Shown here: positions 49,801 to 58,771 of the stretch, piece by piece
Position numbering within the stretch: position 1 is the first letter of the stretch
How the letters are laid out: each line of letters begins with the position of its first letter
Assembly: GCA_023653785.1 (NCBI GenBank)
Contig: JAMKCH010001606.1
Span: forward strand, 1-64,000
Length of the DNA: 64,000 nucleotides
Reading direction: 5' to 3'
From: Ophioderma brevispina
Lineage: Eukaryota; Echinodermata; Ophiuroidea; Amphilepidida; Ophiodermatidae
Program-made: the position numbers and the translations under genes
The notes under the pieces: generated by a model
The model's database searches: none
What the model saw: only the letters and a program-made list of their open reading frames with translations
Told to the model about the DNA's origin: nothing

Positions 49801-52800
49801 CCTTTTCAACTGATTGTAAAAATAATTTACAAATAACACACCTTTCCTTTGTAATTATCACATACCTAAAAACAATTTACAAATTACCCACCCATCGCTT
49901 TCACAATTTATATGGGACTACTTTTTTCCCTTAGTACTACTGGTCAGAACACGTATATACGTGCATTATCACATTATTATAACATGGATTCCACGTCAAT
50001 TCGGAGACATTACAACTGTCTCGGTCTTGACACTCTTAAACGCCAGTGTTTGCAACTCTACCTATTCCCTTTTCAATTTATAACGATTTAGGGTAATACG
50101 GTTAACCCTACAAGTGGGTACAATAATATCTATTTACTACTAATTTGATTAATTGTAGCCACTTAAGAGACGTTAATCATTGATTTACCCAAGATATCAT
50201 ATTTAAAAATTTGCAGATAGCAAAAAAGTGAAGGATAAGTCTTTAGAATTCTCGGGCTACTTAAGTTATTTTCCCTTTTCCCCCAACTTGAGAGAAAAGG
50301 AAAGAAGAGGCAGTGTTATGAAGTATGAATCTCCATTCCAATTACGTGTTATAGTAAGTAGTCCGTTCGGAACATAGCTGAAATGTCCAATTTTGTCCTT
50401 ATTTAGGTTTCTTTTGGTCTTGCCACTTCTAGGGTATATGTTGTGGTTACCTATCTCTGTTTCAAACATGCAAACAATCTGATTTGGAGGATTTTTTCGA
50501 TTTTCCTATTTTTTGGAAATCACTTATAGTGCATTTCAAACCACATGGCTAAGGCTGAAATGTTTAAAATTTGGCCTTTCTACTTTGGGAGACATATATC
50601 CAACGGAATACTATACTTACGTCAATATTCTTCCTTTCACAGAGCAAGGTTTGCTACCATAGACTGTCATACAATTACAACCACCGCCTAGACTATCCTA
50701 TCAAGATGGATGTCATCATTGAGTTGCGATATGGAATGTGCTGACGTGACTTCTCCGAGAGTGCAACAATAACCTGTGGCACAGGAAAATGATCATAAAA
50801 TACTTAAATTAGATTAATTTCCAAACCTTGACTGAGCATTTTAACACGAAAATACTTTTAACGTACGTTAAAAACACAAGGGCTACTTTTAAATGTGGTA
50901 CCCTGTACAATAACCAATCTCACTGGGTTCTTCATTTTCTTTTATTGTAGATTAACACAAAAGTACTCACTGCATTTTCAACATTCATTAGCCTGTCCCG
51001 TCTATATATTACTAATCTGCTTGCCGTGTCATAATTTCTTACTTTTAGCCAATGGCTCAGACACTGTCAAAATGTTTCTATTCTAATCGCACTAAGTGAT
51101 TTTGTGGAAATGAAATTTTCATAAGCCTTCAAGGTCATATTACTGTTGACTGTAAAAATTGATTGAATACAAATAATTAATTTTATGTAGTGATAATTTT
51201 AAAACAAATGACATATTCCCCCTTATTCAATAAAAAAAAATATATCATCTATATAATGAATCTACATTATGGACACTTGAATCCCTATGAATAGTAAAAG
51301 AGACTTTCTACAACTTATTGCTTTAGTTCTCTGGTATCCCCAACAAACAGTTCCTGTGGTTTGGTGGAAGAACTCTTCACCAACCACCCCAATAATGAGA
51401 TGAGCGGGTTCAAGAACGTTGTAGTTTTGTCTTTGAATTCAATGCAGCCGGTTATTTCAAGTCCTTCCAATTATAAAAAAGATTATTTATACAAGATAGA
51501 CCTACCCTGTCTAGAATGTAATGACAATTGATAATCTTGGCTTCCTTTGAGTAATGTGTCCGGTAACACCATTTTTGCCTATTCTTTCAGATCTGCAAAT
51601 GTACAGCTATACACTTCTTATTATGAACAACTAGTCACAGCAAGGATTCAAAAAAAGGCATACAGAGGAAGCACCAAACCCCCAAAAAACAAATATCCAA
51701 ACAAACAAAATAAGAAATTCCTGTTTTAACACCCGTGTAAGAAGAGCTGGAAACAGGAAGTGGCTCCCATAGAAGTAGTTCATTTGAATATATAAAATAT
51801 ATTACATAATACTATACTGGGAACAATGCGGCCCGTTGGCCAAAATCTGAAAAAGGGCTCTGTCGTTAAATTTCCATGAGAAACCGGATGATTTTTTCAG
51901 ACCATGATCATATACTGTTATTACAAATGCTAATAATTCTAGTACACACAATTTAATCATAAACTTTATTATTCTGCTTATTCTGAGTCATAACTACAAT
52001 CTTCACCAGACCCCGGGCACCATAGTGAGAAAATAACTGGCACCTGGGTCACCTTTTTTCTGTCCAAACCAGCCGCATAAATCGGAGACCCATAGGGGCA
52101 AAATCGCCTGGCGCCCAGCTAATAAAAAACCGACCTGGGAACATATATGCCAAATAGATGTACATGCTAATTTGATTTTCTTCGATGTGGATCATACTTT
52201 CAAGTGTAGTTACTGAAAAACCAACTCCCTTAAATCTTTTTAACCTATACTACTTGACATTCGCCAGTCTAATCATCCTGACATTTACCACAACACACTA
52301 TAGGCGTGTTTCAAACGATGGCTCTAAACTTAAATTTTACAATCGTAGTTTTTTAATTTTTGAATTTTAACTTGTAGTTAGTGCCCGTGCGAACCGCCAC
52401 ATCGTGTTTATAAACTTTAAGTTTACCTCGAAGTTTAAACCAAAGAGTTCTATGTTTAGTGTCGTGGTGACGCGCTACCCCACCCCCCCTGTTGAGCGTC
52501 AATAGTTTTACGCGCTTTTACGCCGTGTGGACAGGCTTAATCAACAAGCTCGAAGTTTAGTTTGACCTCGCCATGACGTAGTTGCGGTCTCATCCCGGTC
52601 GCCATATATTTATCATAGCGACGGACTATACAGGGTGTTTAGTACACTCAGACTGGCGTTAAAAAAGATAAATTTTGAATACATTTTTTAATAAAATAAT
52701 CGTGCCAACTGACCGTACACCTACGACCGCATAAATAGGCCTACATACATTATGACTCGCCATTTCATTAGTCTAGCCTATAGCAAGCTACAGCGTCCGT

Positions 52801-55800
52801 ATTTACGAGTTGGAAAATATTTTTATTTGATTCCCCATCCAATTCTCATCGGCTCTCGCTACTAAATGTTGGCTGCCATTTTGGTGCAAGTGAGACGATG
52901 CACGTGGGCATAAAAGACCGACAGCAGTTACGATAATCCCAATTGGTTAAGAATTACAATCAAGATAACTAATTGATTTTTTAGCCAATCGCTAGACTCG
53001 GCAGTAGTAGTAGCAATGAAAGCGATAGAAAAGCGAGATTGTAGTGGTGAATTTCGATATGAGAAAACATTGTTTATTATGAATAGTTATAGGAGACAGA
53101 CAGTGACTGACAAGTCATGAAGTCACCAAAATGGCAGATTTTGCCGATGTTTTTCCGGCGCGACTTACCACCAATTATATATTCAAACGGGATTTTTTGA
53201 ACGTTTTACATACACAAAAAATGATATGTAGAAAACCAGGGATGCTGTTTACAACGCTTTGATGTGGGTTTAGCAGCATGCAGCACCGGTATATAAGATC
53301 ATAACAGTCTGCTCTTGCTTGCTTTCGAACAGCTTCGAAGGGCCGTGCCCGTGTTGTTTACGCTAGTTCGCAAAGCAACCCTAAATATACGAGCAATAAA
53401 ACAGACGCATACTTTTATCGGGAATATTACCACCCATTTTTAAAACGTTAATCACGGTATAAGAAGTCCCTAGTTTAGCTACCATTCGCCATGATTCTGT
53501 TTAGGGGGGTATTTTTGGACCTGCCAGTGGGTCCACCGGTAGTAAGAGTGTTATTTACTTCGGTTTTACAACAAGCGGCAATATACTCGTTGATTAACTT
53601 TTCCAGTTGTCGATGATAAAACCCGTGTGGACGTCTGTCGAAGTTAACAGATTAAAATTTTATTATCGATGTTAGGTTATCATCGATGATTACGCTCCGT
53701 CTGAACATGACTATGGTTATATTTTCAGAGGACATTTGCTGGGACATACAATGCCTGGGGGCATCATCACATCCTTTGAAGTCTAGACCTGATGATGCCC
53801 CAGGGGATTTTATGTCCTTCACCATCCTAAAATGGACTACATAGTGTGTTGTGGTCAAATTGTCAAATGATTTATCACAGGCAAAATGTCAAATAGTATG
53901 TAAAAAAATTTTAAGGGAGTTGTAACGTAATAACAAAAAAGCTATAAGCTATTTGTTAAATTAAAGTGAGTCAAGCCACTGACTGAGTACTGAAATTTAC
54001 CTTTTTGGTCTTAATTCTCACACTAGACAGTGCATGTGCATGGTTTACTCAGTGTTATCCCTTACATAATATTTGATTCTATGTGACTTACCCTGCCAAA
54101 TCCACTAGGTGGAGCTTGGATCGTCTAATGGTAGCACTGCCGGATTCCCTACTTGAAACATGGATGGTAAAGATACAATGTGACCTTGTGGAAGCCTGGT
54201 TCATTGGGGTCTGCAGGAAATGCACAAAAAAAAAAAAATACGCACATAAAGCTTGCAAGATCCCCCCTGGCAGGGACTCTAGTTGGTGGATTTAATTCAG
54301 TGAGAATATTAAAGAAACATTGGCACATTTCGAAAATAGTGCACCCTCAAGATTTTTCAAAATTGATATTTTTACATGCAATGGTTGTAAAGCTTCTTTA
54401 TATAATAGCTCTCGCCGGACATGATTAAGCCCAAATTGATACTCTTATTGGCTAAACAAAATGATTTTATAATAAAAAATACCATACACACACAGAAAGA
54501 AAATCCCCTTTCTTGGCTAAAGCCAAAGAGAAGTGAAAATAGTTATTTGAAAAAAAAAATCTTGACAATCTAATTTAGAGGAATGAAATTTGTAGTGTTT
54601 TTTTTTTTATTATTATTAATTATGTTCAGCAGAGACATGAATTTGCAACTTATGCCATGCGGAATGTTAGCTTACAACTTACTAAGCTCAAAGAGTACTT
54701 TGGGGTAACTTTATCAACATTTCACCAAGTTGACTATCACCAGTCAATTTCCTTGCTGTTGAAGATTTTGTCCTGACACAAATGATGTGGAAATTACTCA
54801 AATAAGCATGAGCCTTTGAAACCTAGAATTCTTTAAACATAACCACTATAGTTCAAATTCAGAAGTTGTCACCAAACGACAAACATTAGAGAAATATTGC
54901 TAACATCCGAGCAATATTATTATGAACCATTCTGCAATGAATAGTTCCTTGATGATACTAATGGCAATGCTATATACTGGTCAATATACCATCATCTGGT
55001 AAAGTGAGGTGCCGTTAAGGCCAGAGACATTCACTCACCTCTGCTATCATTCTGTTTGTATCACCAAGAAAGAGTAAGTTAAGAGCCTCCTCTTCATTGT
55101 TTGCTTGATGTAGATTCAGGTTTTTAAGATGTATGTTGCCATCACTGTCTTCCAACAATGCTACTTTACTGGTGAGAGAAAATAGGACGATGGCAGTTAT
55201 TCAGTTTTACAATGATTTTAGTACTCGTATGGTATTTCACAAGAGTAGTAGTAGTAAAGTCAGGTCAGGTTTTCTTGAGGGCCTGCTACTGGTATCCTGG
55301 TAACAAGTACTACCTGTCCCAGGGCCGAGTTGTCGGTGGCTAAACCGTCACCCATTGGATTTCATTAGAAATTCAATGAGGAGGGTAGCTGGTTACCCTG
55401 GTAGAACTAAAAAAGAGGATCTACCTCTGGAGAACTAATGGCAGCCATCCAGCACATTGACGTCAGGAAGGGCATCCGGTCAATTATGTTTTGCTGCAAT
55501 AAATCCTCAGTATTGCTGTGAATGCGAGGTGAATCCGGTCACCCCCTATTAGCGGGGACAAACTGGATTTAAAACTTTGGTTTTACTACTACTCCTATTT
55601 AGCTGAGGTTTGTAGTACTAATAAAGCTAAAAGCACTTTACAACATCTCAATGAAGACCAACAGAACAACGTCACTCTGAGTTACATTTTTTTAGTTAAG
55701 GCCTTCCATTTCTCAACCCTTGAAATGTGATTCACGTGGATCCACAGAGACAGTCAGGAATCATACAATTGGAATATGGTGAATAATTCTCGCATTTTGC

Positions 55801-57176
55801 AATACGGGTGCCTGTCAACGATTGCCTTGGAAGTTGGAGAGTCGATGTTTTTTTTCACGCAGATGCATCATGGGAAAAAGTCAACATCCAGAGCCTGCAC
55901 TGATCATTTAGTTTGTCAATATAATGGTCGGTTGTGTGCAAATGCACACTAAAACGGCTGTTTACAATAGGTAAACCCTTGCTTTCTTTCGATCACACAA
56001 ACTCTAGTGTTTACCTTGATATTTCAACATAATAATCACCCTTACTTGCATGTTCATCCAATAGAAGTTGGACGGTGATGTCGACCCTTGCGGTCAAAAA
56101 TTGGACTGGCAAGGGTAACCGCTGGAGGCGCACCGTATTGCGAGAATTGTTACCATTTATTCAAGAGTGACAAAATGATAAGTAATAGTGGTAAAACATT
56201 TTGCAGTGCGTCTAAATGACAAAGTGGGCCTTGAAATTCATATTCAAAACCTCCAAAAGTAACGCCTCGGTAAAATTCATTTTAAGCAATTTGGTGAAAG
56301 CAGTATATTTTGGGGAAATGACTTGGAATGATCCCCAAGATGGCCTTTGAGTGCTTAGCTTTAAAACCCCAACAAAAAAGATTTTTAAAGGAAATAGTGA
56401 TAAGCTCTGTAAAAAAACAAAATATGAGCATATGCCAGGCCAGTGATGCAAGGAATTATCAAATTCAAACAAAGTTCATATTAGCACTAATCGTTTAAAA
56501 ATAATGCAGTGAACTGCGTCATCCCTGGCAAACTTGGCAGTATGGAACATGGACCTCAGATGACCTCTGACAGTGGTCCATGACCTTTGACATCATGCTC
56601 ATATGACGGAACCCCTATGCCCACCGAACCCCAAGTCTGGTTTAAAACAGACTTAAACTTTTCGAGAGAACTGAAAAACCAAAAACCTAAACCTTGGTTA
56701 GAAAAGCTAACCAAACTGGAACACACATACGGACAATATCCCCCTTGCTTTTCAAGCCAGTGGGGATAAAAAAAATAGGCATTAAATTATCTAACAAAAT
56801 AATGCTAAAATACTTGATATAAAAACTATAAAAACATGTACCCTATTCAGGACTTTTTATACATAAATCTTGAAGTCACCAGCGACTCCAGTGCTAAGCA
56901 TATCATAATTTTAGTAATGTTTTAAATCATCAACAGTAGTTTTCAAAGTCCATAAAATCAAATTGAACTCACCAAGCAACTTTTCATTGAAAGTGCCCAA
57001 TCTGGTCACCTGATCTATCATCAGTACGTGGACACATTAATCTAATTATAAAATAGTAAACACTTACGGCAAGTCTTCCAATTTAACTACTTCATGCTTA
57101 GGATCTAGAAGATCATATCCACTTTCGTGTAGCTCTCAAGGTATGAGATGTGAGTTGTGAACACTGACCAGGACTT
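34741..57176 (-). CDS. KIF6: Kinesin-like protein KIF6 gene (partial, 12 exons located)
   Basis: This is a multi-exon minus-strand gene for a kinesin-9-family motor close to KIF6, a microtubule motor associated with motile cilia. Exons found, 5' to 3': 57068-57176, 55039-55168, 54092-54210, 50621-50773, 47785-47871, 47011-47124, about 45878-45971, about 44505-44568, 38091-38211, 36533-36668, 35421-35836 and 34741-34873. Together they cover the motor from HISYLE to IDP.L, the neck and coiled coil, and the C-terminal FIKARQ motif. Assignment to KIF6 over KIF9 rests on LLDPKHE, EEEALNLLFLGDTNRMIAE, HIPYRNSMMTSIL and the FIKARQ tail. The exons upstream of HISYLE (including the P-loop exon), the exon with SER...YLEQ, and part of the coiled coil were not found. 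Splice sites are consensus throughout, but exons 1, 4, 6, 7, 9 and 10 of this list contain indels that break the frame. Confidence 0.9.
35421..35836 (-). CDS. KIF6: KIF6 exon: C-terminal His/Ser/Pro-rich linker
   Basis: The acceptor is CACAATTTCAG and the donor GTAGGT. The 416-bp exon is fully open. It starts DGQLSKVTPTPPANPSKAW and ends HDVQYRKSK. The middle is rich in His, Ser and Arg (SHRKHHHSNHHHSNHS) and is followed by RPPPVPP. The region looks disordered, as does the poorly conserved KIF6 tail in other animals. Its phase-2 end joins the next exon as KSSDVTSS. It would be unremarkable alone; membership in KIF6 is inferred from position and phase on both sides. Confidence 0.8.
36355..36518 (-). 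repeat. SINE-like repeat family B, minus copy
   Basis: The reverse complement reads GAGGGCCTGCTACTGGTATC, then CTACCTGTCCC, GTCAGTGGCTAAA and GGCTACCCTGGTAGAACTA. This matches 55262-55425 over about 160 bp with moderate divergence. It lies in the KIF6 intron just downstream of the WWAEN exon. Confidence 0.75.
36533..36668 (-). CDS. KIF6: KIF6 exon: FNQLRVLK...WSWWAEN segment, with indels
   Basis: The acceptor is TTTGTTTCAG and the donor GTTGGT. Pieces in three frames give YKV, FNQLRVLKTEM, EHYSISLERSRLQLTS and FWSWWAENS. This matches YKTMFTRLKALKVEIEHLQ...KEFEVWWAEE of KIF6 in order and spacing. At least two indels are needed. The tryptophan pair is a good anchor. A reverse copy of repeat family B ends about 12 bp from the donor. 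Confidence 0.78.
37620..38090. other. KIF6 intron, nothing further recognised
   Basis: This holds a 111-codon minus-strand frame (37689-38024) with no recognised family or splice support. The flanking KIF6 exons already join in phase. Confidence 0.4.
38091..38211 (-). CDS. KIF6: KIF6 exon: C-terminal coiled coil, MPQDEMEQRLRQ segment
   Basis: The acceptor is TTTCCTGCAG and the donor GTAAAT. The 121-bp exon starts DKIKESMN and ends SKMILMPQDEMEQRLRQDIE + ENRK. The second half matches LMPDQQEEKLRSQLEEEKRR of KIF6. An in-frame TGA in the middle disappears if one base is shifted (TQEITLDMIGP), so one or two indels are likely. It joins in phase with the following exon (AGAAA + T). Confidence 0.75.
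38212..39734. other. KIF6 intron sequence, nothing recognised
   Basis: AT-rich intronic sequence. KIF6 coiled-coil exons are expected somewhere between 38.2 and 44.5 kb, but none could be read here. A C-run lies at about 39691-39700. Confidence 0.4.
39735..41490 (+). repeat. Degenerate higher-order satellite in a KIF6 intron
   Basis: Monomers of about 140-150 bp carry GGAGTTAGCACCCC, TTCATTTGACACCACCC, AGGGGTCACAACCATTTTCC and TTGTGGAGATATTAATC. About ten copies were seen. A different ~150-bp segment (GTTCTCGAACCACACAAGTC ... CACACCAGAGTTCAACTGTG) interrupts them at about 39750 and 40630. This makes two higher-order units of about 880 bp. Copies differ mainly by single-base and homopolymer-length changes. 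No open frame is conserved between copies. Confidence 0.8.
42075..42620 (+). repeat. Tandem repeat, four copies of about 165 bp
   Basis: The phrase GCGAAGGAATTTTGC recurs near 42101, 42266, 42434 and (as GTGAAGGAATTTTCC) 42582. It is followed each time by CCAATGTA-like sequence, CAGCAATTATGCATATTTAA and AATGCCCCTTTAATG. The last copy is shorter. It lies in a KIF6 intron. Confidence 0.75.
42700..43060 (+). repeat. Diverged repeat pair followed by a GACAGACAG minisatellite
   Basis: CATACGCCTTCTTAGAACTCC (about 42748) recurs as CATACGCCTTAGGAACTCC (about 42898), with ACACAAGCC following in both. From about 42955 to 43050 the sequence is a GGACAGA / GACAGACAG imperfect simple repeat. Confidence 0.65.
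43806..44290 (+). repeat. Very G-rich GGGA minisatellite block
   Basis: About 480 bp is made mostly of GGGA/GGAG units, with a GC-rich lead-in (GGCCCCGGCCGCCGCGGG). It ends in GGTGGGTGGGTGGATGG. Strand asymmetry is extreme: purines fill nearly the whole plus strand from 43900 on. The long open frames in all three plus frames (up to 179 codons) are a by-product of the missing T and carry no protein family. The boundaries with the surrounding AT-rich intron are abrupt. Confidence 0.9.
44505..44568 (-). CDS. KIF6: KIF6 exon: LKGLLHQRDNEI coiled-coil segment
   Basis: The candidate acceptor is AACTCCAG. The exon reads YDAEVKSLKGLLHQRDNEIS, matching the LRDILKQRDNEINIL signature of KIF6. It then enters a T-run (eight T's), where the frame is lost. 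The donor was not identified, so the end is approximate. Confidence 0.6.
45878..45971 (-). CDS. KIF6: KIF6 exon: region after the neck coil, with indels
   Basis: The acceptor is TCTTCCAG. In phase with the previous exon it reads DYMKPSNSRIDTDPDAVRNV, then EL, and after a shift YMRKITRCFR. This resembles the D.DSRLEVGADMRKVHHCF part of KIF6. The 3' boundary could not be fixed because no donor is in a sensible place; the end is approximate. Confidence 0.6.
47011..47124 (-). CDS. KIF6: KIF6 exon: neck / start of coiled coil, with one indel
   Basis: The acceptor is CATACCATAG and the donor GTAAATG. It reads MVIRLKAE, then after a one-base shift RFLKSLRDQLALASVEQSTE and SLSEEDLEK. This lines up with the IKRLQKEIQELKDELA neck segment of KIF6. 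It ends with one base of the next codon, and the next exon continues as DYMK. Confidence 0.82.
47785..47871 (-). CDS. KIF6: KIF6 exon: end of the motor domain
   Basis: The acceptor is CTTTTATAG and the donor GTAAGG. The 87-bp exon (29 codons) is open: ESISTCRFAQRVALIKNDAL continues to LNEEIDPKL. TCRFAQRV is the conserved final motor-domain element (TLRFA.R in most kinesins). It starts in phase with the GAC of the preceding exon. Confidence 0.93.
48072..48500. other. KIF6 intron sequence, nothing recognised
   Basis: Intronic sequence containing a C-run at about 48242-48252. No gene or repeat was recognised. Confidence 0.4.
48545..48985 (+). repeat. DR1-bearing dispersed repeat (family C)
   Basis: This has the same structure as 34105-34520: GTCGCGGTTTGTAAATGATA, two perfect TGACCTTTGACCT motifs 20 bp apart (48613-48625, 48633-48645), an imperfect third near 48757, CAACAAATGGAGGGATC, and the end phrase CTTAAGGCAGGCGACACA. 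Confidence 0.8.
49025..49285 (+). repeat. Family C subtype ending in GGGGATAAAAAA
   Basis: CCTTTGACCATCCACACATG and GACCCCTATTGCACC are followed by CTTTTCGAAGCAGAC, AACTGGAACACACACATAC and CTTTTCAGCCAGGGGATAAA. The same sequence of blocks is seen at 56530-56770. Confidence 0.7.
49290..50600. other. KIF6 intron sequence, nothing recognised
   Basis: AT-rich intronic sequence without a recognisable exon, RNA or repeat. Confidence 0.4.
50621..50773 (-). CDS. KIF6: KIF6 exon: motor domain HIPYRNS...DSLGG segment, with indels
   Basis: The acceptor is TGTGCCACAG and the donor GTAAGTATAG. The frame first reads VIVALSEKSRQHIPYRNSMM then TSIL, shifts by one base, and resumes as DSLGG. At least one further shift is needed before the last residues, which end ...RKNID and join to ESIST in the next exon. 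HIPYRNS corresponds to the HVPYRNSKLT loop of kinesins, part of the microtubule-binding face. Intact splice sites around a frameshifted body suggest sequence error, though a real loss cannot be excluded. Confidence 0.85.
50774..53735. other. KIF6 intron; expected motor exon not found
   Basis: The exon encoding SER...EAKYINLSL..LEQ should lie between 50774 and 54091, but no matching sequence was found on the minus strand. Around 52300-53650 are scattered AAGTTTAAACC-like and CGTGTGGACAGG / CGTGTGGACGTC phrases, possibly parts of an old element. A TACAGGGTGTTTAGTAC phrase lies at 52629. Confidence 0.4.
53741..53817. other. Perfectly paired hairpin within a KIF6 intron
   Basis: The left arm GGGACATACAATGCCTGGGG + GCATCATC pairs with the right arm GATGATGCCCCAGG + GGATTTTATGTCC, around a loop of about 20 nt. 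The inner 14 bp are nearly perfect and pairing extends to about 27 bp with small bulges. It could be a small foldback element or a hairpin RNA. Confidence 0.55.
54092..54210 (-). CDS. KIF6: KIF6 exon: switch I / switch II segment of the motor
   Basis: The acceptor is CCTGCAG and the donor GTAAGTC. The 119-bp exon is uninterrupted. It starts TPMNQASTRSHCIFTIHV and ends KLHLVDLAG. It holds switch I (N..SSRSH-type, here NQASTRSH) and the switch II core DLAG(SE), which couple ATP hydrolysis to microtubule binding. It ends in phase 2, so the following SER... exon must start by completing Gly; that exon was not found between 50.8 and 54.1 kb. Confidence 0.95.
55039..55168 (-). CDS. KIF6: KIF6 exon: motor domain EEEALNLLFLGDTNRMIAE segment
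   Basis: The acceptor is TCTCACCAG and the donor GTGAGTGA. The 130-bp exon is open throughout: it completes Pro, then reads KVALLEDSDGNIHLKNLNLH and EEEALNLLFLGDTNRMIAE. It ends on a codon boundary and joins directly to TPMNQASTRSH of the next exon. This is one of the cleanest KIF6-diagnostic segments in the window. A SINE-like repeat lies about 80 bp upstream in the preceding intron. Confidence 0.95.
55246..55594 (+). repeat. SINE-like repeat family B with LINE-type 3' tail
   Basis: This begins AGTAGTAGTAGTAAAGTCAG and ends GGTTTTACTACTACT. The first 170 bp match the reverse copy at 36355-36518. The last ~70 bp (GAGGTGAATCCGGTCACCCC ... GGATTTAAAACTTTGG) match the 3' end of the LINE at 15668-15742 on its coding strand. 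A short element sharing its tail with a LINE is typical of a SINE moved by that LINE, or of a truncated LINE with a different 5' part. It lies in the KIF6 intron between 55168 and 57068. Confidence 0.75.
56530..56770 (+). repeat. Family C subtype ending in GGGGATAAAAAA
   Basis: CAGATGACCTCTGACAG, CATGACCTTTGACATCATG, GACTTAAACTTTTCGAGAG, AACTGGAACACACATACGG and CCAGTGGGGATAAAAAAA follow the same order as at 49025-49285. It lies in a KIF6 intron. Confidence 0.7.
57068..57176 (-). CDS. KIF6: KIF6 exon: motor domain HISYLE...LLDP segment
   Basis: The acceptor is TTTGTCAG and the donor GTAAGTG. The exon encodes SWSVFTTHISYLES, then, after a one-base loss in TACACGAA, ESGYDLLDPKHEVVKLEDLP. The region corresponds to the HISYLEIYNE...DLL segment of kinesin motors. 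Without the missing base the frame runs into a stop. An alternative acceptor (GGTCAG, exon start 57163) is possible. The last codon is split after CC and is completed by T in the next exon. Confidence 0.85.
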
Positions 57177-57679
57177 CTGACAAACAGACAAATGTGGACA
57201 TGGGTTTAGGAATCAAAGGAAATCATCATATGGCATGATTTCAAGATTATTCAATATGACAGGAAACTTCTATATTCATAATTTGATAAACTTATTTTTT
57301 TTTCTTTTTGCTAGAAGAACTTTGAAAATAAGACCATTTGAATCAAACCTCTAGTTCACCACATTAAACTCATGCACTGATCTTCCACTCCAGTAATATA
57401 AGAGTTCTTGCTGGGATATGTAATTGCTCATTTAAAAAGTGCCTATTCACATAAAGAATTGGGACCAACAAATGCATATCCAATGGTTTGGACTGTACAT
57501 GCCATCATTTTCTCTTAAACATTACCAATAGCAACCAATGCTTTTTACAACATTCATGTTTTAAGAAACGATCATACCCTTCTTTGGTATTCATTGATGG
57601 ATAGATGAGTTGCTAGCTGTAAACGATGATGAAAACATTGCATTTTCAAAGGTGGATGTTAAAATCAATACAAGCGGTT

Positions 57680-57869
57680 CTTGAACCACAGTTTGTCACT
57701 GCTTTCACGACCACCAATTTTATAACTTGACCTGGCTTTTAGTCTCCAAATGAGAAACTTTTCCCAAAACTTTTAACTGGATTACTTCTTGAATGAAGCT
57801 ATTTGAATATCCAGCCTATTTTATAACTTGGCCTCATGACCTTTGACCTTGGTAAGTGACCCTTGACCT
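57680..57869 (+). repeat. DR1-bearing dispersed repeat (family C), left part
   Basis: GGTTCTTGAACCACAGTTTG starts the copy. A perfect TGACCTTTGACCT lies at 57837-57849. The copy is interrupted by a LINE at 57870. Confidence 0.7.
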
Positions 57870-58771
57870 TCTTCTTCTTGCGTATGAGGCAAGCAGCTAA
57901 AATGTTGTAAGCGTTGGAGCCAACTTACTGTTGGTTGGTTGGGGTTAGAGAAAATCTATGTCCGCCGGCGGACGAAAGGTAGGGAACTCACTGAGAATGT
58001 GATCCGCAGTTGTGATGGAGAGCCACAATGGCAGCTGCGATGGCCGCAAGCCCCCATCGGGATATTGCTGTTGAAGCGACCGACTCCTGTGCGAATCCGG
58101 GTTAAGGTGACCCTTTCCTTGCGTGTGAGATTGCTGCCAGGTGGTAGTCGGTCTTAGGTGTGATAGAGATTTGTATGGTCTTGGAGTATCAAGACAGGCA
58201 GTATTCATGTCTGTTCAGCTTCAAATCAAACCTCAATGGAGCGCCTATGCCCTACAATCCTACACCAACCTACCTGGGAGTCAAGCTTGACCGGCAGCTT
58301 ACATACCGGCAGCCCCTCGAGTCCGTATGTGCAAAGGTATCTTCGAGGAGGAATAACCTACTTGTCGACTTGCTGGATGCTTATGGGGTGCAGCCCAAAG
58401 ACCCTACGCACCATGCCTTGGCTTTGGTCTAAGCACTGCTGAATATGGCCGCCCCAGGCATGGTGCAACAGCTCTCACACAAAAAGCTGGATACTTACTC
58501 ATGAGACCTTGAGAACCATCACTGGCTGTCTCCGTCCTACTCTTGATTCCTACAGTGCTTTCAGGCATTGCACCTGCAGCACTTCGGAGAGAACACACAC
58601 GCACAAACTAGTGAGCAAGGCCCTGCTGGACAACAAGCACTGCTGCATAACACGTCAAAAGAATCACACCAACTCGAGACAGAGACTGCGCCTTCGCCGA
58701 ACCTTTCTGCGACACGCTCTAACTCTCCCGTTCCCATTAACATTTACAGACATGGAAGACATGGTTGAATT
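57870..58771 (+). mobile_element. 5'-truncated LINE (Nimb/Jockey-like RT C-terminal part)
   Basis: The plus strand reads LNGAPMPYNPTPTYLGVKLD then RQLTYRQ (58224-58316), SSRRNNLL, KDPTHHALALV and, after frame changes, an L*HETLRTITGCLRPTLDSY-like stretch near 58490-58560, then HKLVSKALLDNK. This is the thumb and C-terminal part of a non-LTR RT of the type with YLGV.LDR.L...HL and TGCLRPT. The 13-mer TGACCCTTGACCT flanks both ends (57857-57869, 58772-58784) and is probably a target duplication. Several frameshifts are present. The 5' two thirds of the element are missing. Confidence 0.8.
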
